From assembly GCF_028649595.1 (NCBI RefSeq), contig NZ_JAQSLK010000001.1:186001-250000 (forward strand): a stretch of 64,000 bases of DNA, read 5' to 3'. Origin of the DNA: Campylobacter magnus (GTDB lineage Bacteria; Campylobacterota; Campylobacteria; Campylobacterales; Campylobacteraceae). Under the pieces are notes generated by a model. The model was not told where the DNA came from, searched no databases, and saw nothing but the letters and a program-made list of their open reading frames with translations. This document shows positions 34,288 through 42,567 of this stretch, one piece after another (position 1 is the stretch's first letter; each line of letters starts with the position of its first letter). The position numbers and the translations under genes are program-made.

Positions 34288-35616
34288 ATGGATAATATTT
34301 TTTGGATAATTGTAGGCATTGCTTTTGTTACTACTTCGGCTTTTGGGGCGATTTTGCTTAGTTTTTTAGCACTTAGTAGCAAGGAAAAAAGGCTTTGCAA
34401 GGAAAAAGAGTTTTTTGAGCATCAAAATATCGCTTTAAAAGTAGAGCTAGAGCATGAAAGAAGCGTGTCTGCTAGCGCAGAAGAAAGACACAAAAAAGAA
34501 CTTAGCGAGCTAAACGAGCGTTTAGAAAAACACTTTAAAAGCACGGTAGAGACAGCAAAAGCAGAGCTTTTAAACATAAATAATGAAAAAATCGCAAAAA
34601 GCTCAAACGAGCTTGTAAGCAAAGCACTAGAGGGGCAAATAAAGCCTTTGCGTGATGAAATAGCAAAGTATATGAGCGAAAATCTAAAGCTTACTACGAG
34701 CTTTAGAGAAAACTTTGATGGTTTGCGTGCCATGAGTAGTGAGCTTAGCAAGCAAGCAAACGAGCTAGCCACGGCACTAAAAGGAAATAAAAAAATCGCA
34801 GGAAATTGGGGTGAGTCTCAGCTAGATCTGGTGCTAGAAAACAGCGGCCTAGTGCTAAATCAAAACTATCAAAAACAAGTGCTATTTGATGATAGCGAGG
34901 GGAATAGACGCTACCTTGATGCGGTGGTGGACTTTGGCAATGGTAAAAAAGTAGTAATTGATGCTAAATGCTCACTAGTTCACTATCTAGAATTTGCTAA
35001 CGCAAGCGATGATGAGAGCGCAAAATCGGCTCAAAAAGAGCTGGTAAAAGATCTGCGCTCGCACATTGATAATCTTAGCTCAAAAGATTATCAAAAATAT
35101 AATCAGGCTTATGAGTATGTATTTATGTTTATCCCAAATGAAAATATGCTTTATGCAGGGCTTGGCGGCGATGAAAAACTATATCAATATGCCTATGAAA
35201 AAGGTATATTTTTAACCACGCCACTAACCTTGCTTATGGCACTTCGCACCGTCTATATGTGCTGGCAAAATCTAAAAATAGATGCAAATACCAAAAAAAT
35301 CTTTGAAGCAGCTGGCGGGATATATGACAAGCTCTTTACTTTTATAAACAAATTTGAGACTATAGGGCGTGATATAGCAGGTATTTCTAAGCATTTTGAC
35401 GAGGCAAAATCTGTGCTAAATGAGGGAAAAGGAAACCTTAGTAAAAGAGTAAATGATCTAAAATTCCTTGGCGCAAAGACTACAAAAGAGCTAGATACTA
35501 CTAAGTTTGATGATGAAGATGAGATAGTTTTAGGCGATAATGTAGAAAGAGCAGAGCTTTTAGCGCAAAACTCTAAGGAAAATTCTAAGGAAAATAATGA
35601 GCAAAATAATGCGTAA
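34288..35616 (+). CDS. rmuC: DNA recombination protein RmuC
   Basis: 442 aa. A membrane anchor (residues 5-30) is followed by a long coiled coil (about 35-150) and the RmuC nuclease-like core (GNWGESQLDLVLENSGL, YLDAVVDFGNGKKVVIDAKCSL, YVFMFIPNENMLYAGL). RmuC limits inversions at short inverted repeats in E. coli, of interest in a genome this rich in palindromes. It overlaps the asparaginase start by 20 nt; the tail (SKENSKENNEQNNA) is low-complexity and comes from an AAGGAAAATTCT duplication that also carries the next gene's ribosome site. Confidence 0.92.
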   Translation: MDNIFWIIVGIAFVTTSAFGAILLSFLALSSKEKRLCKEKEFFEHQNIALKVELEHERSVSASAEERHKKELSELNERLEKHFKSTVETAKAELLNINNEKIAKSSNELVSKALEGQIKPLRDEIAKYMSENLKLTTSFRENFDGLRAMSSELSKQANELATALKGNKKIAGNWGESQLDLVLENSGLVLNQNYQKQVLFDDSEGNRRYLDAVVDFGNGKKVVIDAKCSLVHYLEFANASDDESAKSAQKELVKDLRSHIDNLSSKDYQKYNQAYEYVFMFIPNENMLYAGLGGDEKLYQYAYEKGIFLTTPLTLLMALRTVYMCWQNLKIDANTKKIFEAAGGIYDKLFTFINKFETIGRDIAGISKHFDEAKSVLNEGKGNLSKRVNDLKFLGAKTTKELDTTKFDDEDEIVLGDNVERAELLAQNSKENSKENNEQNNA

Positions 35617-36574
35617 AAAAATATGTATTTTAAATACAGGCGGCACTATTTTAGCCAAGGGCTGTGAAAACAGCTGTGAAAACGACGATAAAAACGGCGA
35701 TGAAAACGGCTATGAGGCTGGTGGGCTTGGATTTTTAGATGTTTTTGGCTCTATTTTAGAACAGTTTAAGCCTGATGCTAAAAAGAGCAAAAAAGATCAT
35801 TTTGTTTTTGCTGATTTTAGCTTGGATATTATTACGCCTTTTAGCATAGGCTCACAAGATATGGATAATGCGCATTTACTTCGTCTTGGCAAAGAGGCGA
35901 TAAAAGCTAGCAAAAAGTATGATTTTATCATCATCACTCACGGTAGCGACACGCTTGAAGAGAGTGCTTTTTTTCTAAGCCTTTTAAAAGAGATTAAAAT
36001 AGGCGTGATTTTAACAGCTTCGATGTATCCGCCAAATGATAAAAACTACGATGGAGCAGCTAATCTAGAATTCGCTTTAAAATCTGCTTTAAAAAGTGAC
36101 ATAAAAAGCGTGAGAGTAGCGATGAATGGCGAGCTTTTAGAGCCTAAAAAGCTAATAAAGTTTAAAAGCTGGGGCAAGGATGCATTTTGCCAAAGTTTGG
36201 CTTTTGATATAGGAATTCTAGATTTTAAGCCCTTTTCTTTGCCAAAAGCCTTGCCAAAAGTAGCTGTGATATATGCTGATGGGCAGTTTTATCCTAGTCT
36301 TTATGATCTAAAAAGCCTTAAAGGCGTGGTGCTTGCTGGCATGGGTTCAGGAACTCTACCAAAAAATGCAATAAAGTTTTTTTCTAAGCTTAAAATCCCA
36401 GTAGTTCGTAGCTCTAGGGTGGCTATGTCAAAAATCACTTCAAAAGAAGTAAATGACAAAAAATATGGCTTTATAAACGCAAATCATCTAAGCCCAGCTA
36501 AGGCAAAAGTTTTGCTAATGCTAGCTCTAAGCAAAAAATCTAAAGATATAGCAAAATATTTTGAGAATTTTTAA
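35597..36574 (+). CDS. Asparaginase-family amidohydrolase with tandem-repeat lid loop
   Basis: 325 aa L-asparaginase fold. The first catalytic Thr lies in NTGGTI (residues 13-18); the second site is HGSDTLEESA, with Ser where Thr is usual. Between TGGTI and the presumed catalytic Tyr39 (GYEAGG), five degenerate 12-bp tandem repeats (35660-35719) encode GCEN-SCEN-DDKN-GDEN-GYEA, lengthening the flexible active-site loop. No signal peptide is apparent, so it is likely cytoplasmic. AAGGAAAATA precedes the ATG inside rmuC. A half-site at 36212-36228 encodes GILDFK. Confidence 0.88.
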   Translation: MSKIMRKKICILNTGGTILAKGCENSCENDDKNGDENGYEAGGLGFLDVFGSILEQFKPDAKKSKKDHFVFADFSLDIITPFSIGSQDMDNAHLLRLGKEAIKASKKYDFIIITHGSDTLEESAFFLSLLKEIKIGVILTASMYPPNDKNYDGAANLEFALKSALKSDIKSVRVAMNGELLEPKKLIKFKSWGKDAFCQSLAFDIGILDFKPFSLPKALPKVAVIYADGQFYPSLYDLKSLKGVVLAGMGSGTLPKNAIKFFSKLKIPVVRSSRVAMSKITSKEVNDKKYGFINANHLSPAKAKVLLMLALSKKSKDIAKYFENF

Positions 36575-36617
36575 AAATAAATTTTAGTTTTAAAGCTTTA
36601 TTTATGCTAAATTTCGC

Positions 36618-36623
36618 TAAAAT
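36618..36623 (+). promoter_or_regulatory. -10 box for cheZ
   Basis: TTCGCTAAAATGCGC has TAAAAT, 31 nt upstream of the cheZ ATG. A T-rich stretch lies further upstream, in the style of Campylobacter sigma-70 promoters. Confidence 0.45.
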
Positions 36624-36653
36624 GCGCAGATTTTTAAAATTTGAAGGCAAACA

Positions 36654-37376
36654 ATGACACAAGAAGAACTAGATGCACTGATGGCAGAAGCTGATAATAT
36701 AGCAGAGGCTGATGATATGCCAGAAGCTGATGGTGCTACTATGGATGCGCCTGAGCAAAAAAAGCCAGCTTTTAGTGCTAGTGAAGAACTAGATGAAGAT
36801 GGCTTTCCAAAAGACTATAGAGTAGATGCACAAAAGCAATGGCCACCACCGCCACCATCAGCTGATCACAAAATGGTTCAGCAGCTTGACGATGTAACCC
36901 GTGATAGCGAAGAAAAAGCCACTCAAGTACTTGACATGCTTGATTCTATTAACAACTTGCTAATGGATGGTGAGGAAGAAGCTACTGGTATCAAAGATGT
37001 GCTAAACTCAAATATAGAAATATTTGAAAAACTTAGCGCAAAGTTTTCTCATATCCCAAGTTTTGCCGAGCAAAAAGATAAATGCCAAAGTGCCTTAGAA
37101 GCATTAGAGAGCATAGAAACAAAGCTACAAGATGGGCAAAATGATATAATGAATATCATGGATATGATGCAATACCAAGATATTCACCGCCAAAAAATAG
37201 AGCGTGTTATAAATGTAATGCGTGCTCTTTCTAAATATATGAATAGCTTATTTGAGAGCAATATAGATGATAAATCTAGAGCTCCAAGTGCTGTTCACTT
37301 AGAGGGTGATAGAACAGATAATCTGATGAGTGATGATGATATAGAAGCACTAATCAACTCACTAGGCAAAAAATAA
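36654..37376 (+). CDS. cheZ: Epsilonproteobacterial (remote) CheZ, CheY-P phosphatase
   Basis: 240 aa acidic protein. The central helical hairpin contains MMQYQDIHRQKIERVINVM (about 170-188), which matches the CheZ active-site helix with its catalytic Gln (equivalent to FQDLTGQ in E. coli). The C-terminal DDDIEALINSLGKK resembles the CheY-binding tail of CheZ. The N-terminal MTQEELDALM looks like the CheY-binding peptide of FliM. A Pro-rich stretch (WPPPPPS) separates the N-tail from the helices. The order with trhP and purE follows C. jejuni. A 130-nt hairpin begins one base after the stop. Confidence 0.85.
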   Translation: MTQEELDALMAEADNIAEADDMPEADGATMDAPEQKKPAFSASEELDEDGFPKDYRVDAQKQWPPPPPSADHKMVQQLDDVTRDSEEKATQVLDMLDSINNLLMDGEEEATGIKDVLNSNIEIFEKLSAKFSHIPSFAEQKDKCQSALEALESIETKLQDGQNDIMNIMDMMQYQDIHRQKIERVINVMRALSKYMNSLFESNIDDKSRAPSAVHLEGDRTDNLMSDDDIEALINSLGKK

Positions 37377-37506
37377 TTTTTAGCTTTGTCTGGCACGTTA
37401 TCTGCGCTAAAATCTCACTTCTCACTTCGCTTGACGCACCATCAGTGCGCCTGCGCTCGTGTTTGTGAGCTTTTAGCACATCTAGCGCACCATACTTAGC
37501 TAAAAA
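37377..37506. repeat. Long imperfect hairpin, post-stop family (copy C)
   Basis: TTTTTAGCT at 37377 pairs with AGCTAAAAA ending at 37506. Inward, GT, TGG, CG, TA, TG, GCTAAAA and CTCAC pair with regular one- or two-base mismatches. T37413 faces C37470 just inside the AAAA/TTTT block, the same mismatch as in copies A and B. The core shares ACTTCGCTTGACGCAC and CAGTGCGCCTGCGCTCG with copy B. Confidence 0.8.
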
Positions 37507-37562
37507 GTGTTTTTTAAGTTTTAGCACAAAATTTTTAATCTAATTTATGAAAAAAATTTAAA

Positions 37563-38837
37563 ATGAGAAAACCAGAATTACTAAGTCCAGCAGGTAACCT
37601 AACTAAACTTAAAATTGCTCTAGCATACGGTGCAGATGCTGTTTATGCTAGTGTGGGCAGCTTTTCACTGCGTGCTAGATCGGGCAAAGAATTTGACATG
37701 GATAGCTTTGCTAAGGGCATTGAATACACACACAAAATGGGCAAAAAATTCTACGCTACTGTAAATGGTTTTCCATTTAACGGACAAATTGAACCTCTAA
37801 AACGACATATAAAAGCCATGGGAGAGCTAAACCCTGATGGCTTTATCATAGCAACCCCTGGGGTTATGAGTATAGCGCGCGAGCTAGCCCCACATGTAGA
37901 TATACATCTCTCAACGCAAGCAAATATAATGAATTATTTGGACGCCAAGTTCTATCACGACCTAGGTGCTACTCGCATAGTAGCAGCGCGCGAGATGAGC
38001 CTAAAAGATGTGATAAATATAAAAGAGAGAATTCCGGAGCTTGAAATAGAGATTTTTATCCACGGCTCTATGTGCTTTGCTTACAGCGGTCGCTGTTTGA
38101 TAAGCGCTGTTCAAATGGGCAGAAGCTCAAACCGTGGGGCTTGTGCTAACGACTGCCGCTTTAAATACGAACTTTACGCAAAAGGCGAAAATAACGATAC
38201 TTTATTTCGCCTTGAAGAAGATGAGAGCGGCACACATATTTTTAACTCAAAAGATCTAAATCTCTCAGCCCACATCGCTAAAATAATAGAAAGTGGCGCC
38301 GTTGATAGCCTAAAAATAGAAGGCCGCACAAAAAGCGAGTATTACGCTGCTTGCACAGCCGGGGCGTATCGCAGGGCTATTGATGATGCTGTGGCAGGGT
38401 GTTTTGATCCTAAAATCTACGCTGATGAGCTAAATACACTAAAAAATCGTGGTTTTAGCGATGGTTACTTGATTTCACGACCTTTTGAAAAAAGTGACTC
38501 ACAAAACCTACAAACTAGCATTAGCGAAGGCTCAGCACAGGTGGATGCTTTTAGCGAAGATGGCAAAACTTTTAAAGCCAAAGGGCAGGTTTTTAAAAAT
38601 AAAGCCTACGAGCTACTAAGCCCAGCAAATGAAAAAATCAGCCTAGGCGAGGATGAAATAGGGCGAGTTTATCAAAAAGAAGGTAAAACTTTTGTAGAGT
38701 TTAAAAAGCTAATTAGCCCTACTGGCAAGGCTTTTGAAAGCGTTCATAGTGGCAATGTAAATGATATTTGCTTGCCTGCTGGAATTCCACCTTTTAGCTT
38801 TTTACGCTCAAAAACTGAAAATAAGGATGAAAAATGA
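37563..38837 (+). CDS. trhP: Peptidase-U32-family tRNA hydroxylation protein
   Basis: 424 aa, U32 family. The N-terminal PELLSPAGNLTKLKIALAYGADAVY and the Cys-containing EIFIHGSMCFAYSGRCLIS ... NRGACANDCRFKY block are those of the YegQ/TrhP group, which carries an Fe-S cluster and takes part in 5-hydroxyuridine formation at U34 of tRNA. The name peptidase is historical. The C-terminal beta domain (about 330-415) is present. It overlaps purE by 4 nt. Confidence 0.88.
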   Translation: MRKPELLSPAGNLTKLKIALAYGADAVYASVGSFSLRARSGKEFDMDSFAKGIEYTHKMGKKFYATVNGFPFNGQIEPLKRHIKAMGELNPDGFIIATPGVMSIARELAPHVDIHLSTQANIMNYLDAKFYHDLGATRIVAAREMSLKDVINIKERIPELEIEIFIHGSMCFAYSGRCLISAVQMGRSSNRGACANDCRFKYELYAKGENNDTLFRLEEDESGTHIFNSKDLNLSAHIAKIIESGAVDSLKIEGRTKSEYYAACTAGAYRRAIDDAVAGCFDPKIYADELNTLKNRGFSDGYLISRPFEKSDSQNLQTSISEGSAQVDAFSEDGKTFKAKGQVFKNKAYELLSPANEKISLGEDEIGRVYQKEGKTFVEFKKLISPTGKAFESVHSGNVNDICLPAGIPPFSFLRSKTENKDEK

Positions 38838-39340
38838 AATTTGTAAGCATAATAATCGGCTCAAAAAGCGACTACGAAATCGCAAATGAATGCTCTAAAA
38901 TTCTAAGTAACTTTGATGTGCCTTTTGAGCTAATCATCAGCTCAGCCCACCGCAGTCCAGAGCGCACACACGAGTATGTAAAAGACGCTAGTGAGCGTGG
39001 AGCGCAAATCTTTATCTGTATGGCTGGTATGGCAGCACACTTAGCAGGCGCAGTAGCAGCGATGACTATAAAGCCAGTTATTGGCGTGCCTATGCCAGGA
39101 AGTGCGATTGATGGAATAGACGCGCTGTACTCAACTGTGCAAATGCCAGGTGGAATTCCAGTAGCCACAGTAGCCATCGGCAAAGCAGGGGCAAAAAACG
39201 CAGCCTATCTAGCCTTGCAAATCTTAGCACTAAATAACGAAAGCATCACCTCAAAACTAGCAGATGATAGAGCAAAACAAAGCGAAGCTTTAATAGAAGA
39301 TAGCAAAAAAATTGAAGTTCTAATAAAGGAAAAAGCGTGA
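38834..39340 (+). CDS. purE: N5-carboxyaminoimidazole ribonucleotide mutase
   Basis: Class I PurE, 168 aa, a de novo purine step. GSKSDYEIANE binds substrate and SAHRSPERTHEYV contains the catalytic His. MAGMAAHLAGAVAAMTIKPVIGVP and the GGIPVATVAIG block complete the family pattern. It overlaps both neighbours by 4 nt (trhP and the DUF3972 gene). Confidence 0.95.
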   Translation: MKFVSIIIGSKSDYEIANECSKILSNFDVPFELIISSAHRSPERTHEYVKDASERGAQIFICMAGMAAHLAGAVAAMTIKPVIGVPMPGSAIDGIDALYSTVQMPGGIPVATVAIGKAGAKNAAYLALQILALNNESITSKLADDRAKQSEALIEDSKKIEVLIKEKA

Positions 39341-39858
39341 AAACCTACCTTGAAATCAGCGAGTTTTGCAAGCTGGTTCATCTAAACCGCCAAACTGTAG
39401 ATGAGATGCTCGCTCGTGGGGCTTTAATCAGCAAAGAAGAAGATGGCAAAATCTACATAGAAGCTGATGAAAATAGCATCATAGCAAGTGGAGCAAAAAG
39501 CACTAGTGTAGAAAAAGCCCCAGAACAAAATAACTCTATTTTAGCCGGTGCGAGCTTTATAGAAAAAACGATAGGCACGATACTAAACCTACATGAAAAA
39601 GTCCTAGATGCCAAGGATGAAACGCTTGAAGCTCTAAAAAGTGAAAATAAATTTCTAAAAGAAGCACTTTACTCAATGCAAGAACTTTACGATGAGGATA
39701 GAAAAACAGTAGAAACACTAAATAATCAGCTAAAAATCGCCCAAGATGAAGTGGAGTTTATGAAACGCAAATACAAACTAATGTGGGATAAAACCGTAGC
39801 AAGCTTCGCTGCTGGCGCAACAGAGCAAAGCAAACAAGCAGAACAAAGCAATAGCTAG
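39337..39858 (+). CDS. DUF3972-family protein
   Basis: 173 aa. Residues 1-45 (YLEISEFCKLVHLNRQTVDEMLARGAL) look like a MerR/HTH-type helix-turn-helix. A Ser/Glu linker and a coiled coil (about 80-150) follow. This architecture and the position after purE match the DUF3972 gene of Campylobacter. The function is unknown. It is GTG-started and overlaps the purE stop. The stop is embedded in a palindrome (TAGCTAGGAATTC). Confidence 0.82.
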   Translation: MKTYLEISEFCKLVHLNRQTVDEMLARGALISKEEDGKIYIEADENSIIASGAKSTSVEKAPEQNNSILAGASFIEKTIGTILNLHEKVLDAKDETLEALKSENKFLKEALYSMQELYDEDRKTVETLNNQLKIAQDEVEFMKRKYKLMWDKTVASFAAGATEQSKQAEQSNS

Positions 39859-40021
39859 GAATTCTAGAATTTCTAGCAAGGAATTCTAGAATTCCTAGGC
39901 TTATTTATAAGTAGTTAAATGAATTTAATTTAAAATTGATTAAAAGCTTAAAAAATTCCATAGGAATTTTTGGATTCTTATGGAATTTTTTAAAAAAATT
40001 AAACTTAAAAAAGGGGAAAAA
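39859..40021. repeat. Palindrome pair and leader before mqo
   Basis: Two full palindromes (39857-39876, 39880-39899) sit directly after the DUF3972 stop. The rest is an AT-rich leader with TTAATTTAAAATTGATTAAAAGC. An AAGGGG ribosome site lies 6 nt before the mqo ATG. Confidence 0.65.
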
Positions 40022-41371
40022 ATGAAAGAAAATCATTACGAAGTCGTCATCATAGGTGGCGGTATCAGTGGCTCAGCAGCAGCATATGTGCTCGCACGCT
40101 ACACAGATATCAAGTCTGTTGCGATAGTGGAGAAATACGAGGGTCTCTCAACCCTAAACTCAAAATGCACCGCAAACTCTCAAACCATCCACTGCGGTGA
40201 TATAGAGACAAACTACACTTACGAGAAAGCAGCAGTAGTAAGCAAAAAAGCAAATATGATTTCAAAATACGGCCTTCAACACGGTCTAAATGAAAAACAC
40301 ATGTTCGCTGGTCAAAAAATGGCAATAGGCGTAGGTGATGAAGAATGTGAAAAAATCAAAGCTAGATATGAAGAGTTCAAAACTCTTTATCCTTATCTAG
40401 AATTCTTTGATAAAGAAACGCTAAAGCAAATCGAGCCAAAGATTATCTTTGATAGAGATGGCAAAGAACGCCCAGAAAATGTAGTAGGTATGGGCTCAAG
40501 AGGCGGTCAATACACTACGGTTGATTATGGTGCGTTTTCAAACAGCTTTGCAAATAACGCAAAAGCGCAAGAGGGAAAAACCTGCGATGTGTATCTAAAC
40601 AGCCAAGTAACAAAAATCGCAAATGTAGGCGGAAAGTTCTATATAACAACCAAAAATAATCTTAGCATAAGTGCTGATTTTGTGCTAGTAGATGCTGGTG
40701 CGCACTCACTTTACCTTGCTCATCAAATGGGCTATGGTCTAGAAAAATCATGCTTTCCAGTAGCTGGAAGTTTTTATATGACAAAGCAAAAACTGCTAAA
40801 TGGTAAAGTTTATATGGTTCAAAATCCAAAACTACCATTTGCCGCACTTCATGGAGATCCAGATTTGGCTGAGGGTTGGTGTACTCGCTTTGGTCCAACA
40901 GCACTTGTTATCCCTCAGCTTGAGCGTTATCACGGACATGTGGTTACATTTTTGGAGTTTTTTAAGACCTTGCGTTTAGATTCAAAGGTTATCTCAGCTG
41001 GATTTGACCTGCTAAAAGACAGCGATATCCGCAACTATATCTTGCGCAATTTCTTGTTTGAAATTCCACTTATTAACAAAAGCACCTTTATAAAAGATGT
41101 TCGCAAAATAGTGCCTAGCATACAACCAGATGAGTTAAGATACGCTAGTGGCTTTGGTGGTGTTCGCCCTCAAGTAGTAGATAAAATCCAGAAAAAACTA
41201 CTTCTTGGCGAGGCTAGTATAAACGAATGTCCAGGCGCAATCTTTAACATGACTCCAAGTCCAGGTGCTACAAGCTGTCTAGGCAACGCAAAACGCGATG
41301 CGATAGAGATTTGTAAATATCTTGGCAAGAGCTTTAATGAGGATAAATTCCACGCTGAGCTAGAGGGCTAA
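40022..41371 (+). CDS. mqo: FAD-dependent malate:quinone oxidoreductase
   Basis: 449 aa membrane-associated TCA-cycle enzyme feeding electrons from malate to the quinone pool. The FAD-binding Rossmann motif is VVIIGGGISGSAAAYVLARY. TANSQTIHCGDIETNYT, a C-terminal YASGFGGVRPQVVD and GAIFNMTPSPGATSCLGNAKRDA match the Campylobacter/Helicobacter Mqo group. The ATG at 40022 follows AAGGGGAAAA and is preferred over an in-frame ATG 14 codons upstream. The M16 gene starts in its stop codon (TAATG). Confidence 0.92.
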   Translation: MKENHYEVVIIGGGISGSAAAYVLARYTDIKSVAIVEKYEGLSTLNSKCTANSQTIHCGDIETNYTYEKAAVVSKKANMISKYGLQHGLNEKHMFAGQKMAIGVGDEECEKIKARYEEFKTLYPYLEFFDKETLKQIEPKIIFDRDGKERPENVVGMGSRGGQYTTVDYGAFSNSFANNAKAQEGKTCDVYLNSQVTKIANVGGKFYITTKNNLSISADFVLVDAGAHSLYLAHQMGYGLEKSCFPVAGSFYMTKQKLLNGKVYMVQNPKLPFAALHGDPDLAEGWCTRFGPTALVIPQLERYHGHVVTFLEFFKTLRLDSKVISAGFDLLKDSDIRNYILRNFLFEIPLINKSTFIKDVRKIVPSIQPDELRYASGFGGVRPQVVDKIQKKLLLGEASINECPGAIFNMTPSPGATSCLGNAKRDAIEICKYLGKSFNEDKFHAELEG

Positions 41372-42567
41372 TGAAATTACTTAGCACGGAGATTTGCGGA
41401 TATAAAGTTCCGCTTGTTTATGAGCTTGATGAGAGCTTAGGGCTTGTTAGTTTGCGTCTTATTTTTAAAAACGCAGGTAAAATAGCATGCAAAATCCCAG
41501 GGACTGCGTATTTGCTAGCAAGAGTGCTAGAAGAGGGCGCAAAAGGCGATGCTGATTTTTATAAAAAGCTTGAGATAAAAGGCATTGAACTCTCAGTCCA
41601 AACAGGGACTGAGAGCTTTAACATTTCGCTTTTGTGTCTTAAAGAGCATTTTGCATATGCTTTAAATATGTTAAATGAGCTTTTATCGGCTCCAAAGTTT
41701 GAGCCTGAGTGCTTTGAGCTTGTAAAGACAAAGACTCTTGGCTACATCAGCGCAAGCAAAAGCAACCTAGACCATCAAGCAAAACTCATGCTAAATAAGC
41801 TAATTTTTGAAAATCATCCTTTTGGTTTTTCTAAGCGTGGCGATGAAGAAAGCTTAGCAAAGATTGAGCTAAGCGATGTTGTGAGTTTTTTTAAAGAAAA
41901 CTTAATTTTAGAAAATCTCTTTATCGTCCTTGGCGGAAACGCAAAAACTGAAGAGCTAAAACTAGATTTTGCTAATCGTGGCGAGCAAAAACACTTTGGC
42001 AATGCTTGTATACAAAGCGATCTTTATAAAGAGCTAAAAATGCCAAGCGAGCAAGCCTATATTTATTTTGCTGCGCCTTTTCATGTGGCTAGCAATAAGC
42101 ATTATAAAGCTAAGGTGGCTACCTTTATCCTAGGCTCAAGTGGCTTTGGCTCTAGGCTTATGGAAGAAATCCGTGTAAAACGAGGGCTAGCATATAGTGC
42201 TTATGCCAAAAATACTTTTAGCCTTTATAAAAGCGGAGTTTTTGGCTATTTACAGACCAAAAACGAAAACAAAAATGAAGCTATAGAGTTAGTAAAAAAG
42301 ATATTTTTTGATTTTACTAGCCAAGGAATTAAAGAAGCTGAGCTAGAGAGCACAAAAAACTTCTTGCTAGGCAGTGAGGCTCTAGCAAAAGAGACGCTAT
42401 TTAAGCGTCTTAGTATAGCTCAGTATGAGCATTACATGGACTACGAGCTAGGTCATATAGATAGGGATTTAGAGAGCATAAAAGCACTCTCGCTAAAAGA
42501 GCTAAACGCCTTTATCTTAGCTCATACTGAGATTTGCTCGCTTTCTTTTGCGGTGATTCATGGCTAG
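41371..42567 (+). CDS. M16-family peptidase homologue lacking the HXXEH zinc motif
   Basis: 398 aa with the two-lobe M16B layout. Where active members have HFLEH, this reads AYLLARVLEEG (Tyr/Ala/Arg replacing His/Glu/His), so no zinc site is apparent. The second half (SSGFGSRLMEEIRVKRGLAYSAYAKNTF) is the conserved substrate-binding segment of M16 proteins. It may be a non-catalytic subunit or need a partner; none lies nearby. It overlaps mqo by one base and recG by 8 nt. Confidence 0.85.
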   Translation: MKLLSTEICGYKVPLVYELDESLGLVSLRLIFKNAGKIACKIPGTAYLLARVLEEGAKGDADFYKKLEIKGIELSVQTGTESFNISLLCLKEHFAYALNMLNELLSAPKFEPECFELVKTKTLGYISASKSNLDHQAKLMLNKLIFENHPFGFSKRGDEESLAKIELSDVVSFFKENLILENLFIVLGGNAKTEELKLDFANRGEQKHFGNACIQSDLYKELKMPSEQAYIYFAAPFHVASNKHYKAKVATFILGSSGFGSRLMEEIRVKRGLAYSAYAKNTFSLYKSGVFGYLQTKNENKNEAIELVKKIFFDFTSQGIKEAELESTKNFLLGSEALAKETLFKRLSIAQYEHYMDYELGHIDRDLESIKALSLKELNAFILAHTEICSLSFAVIHG

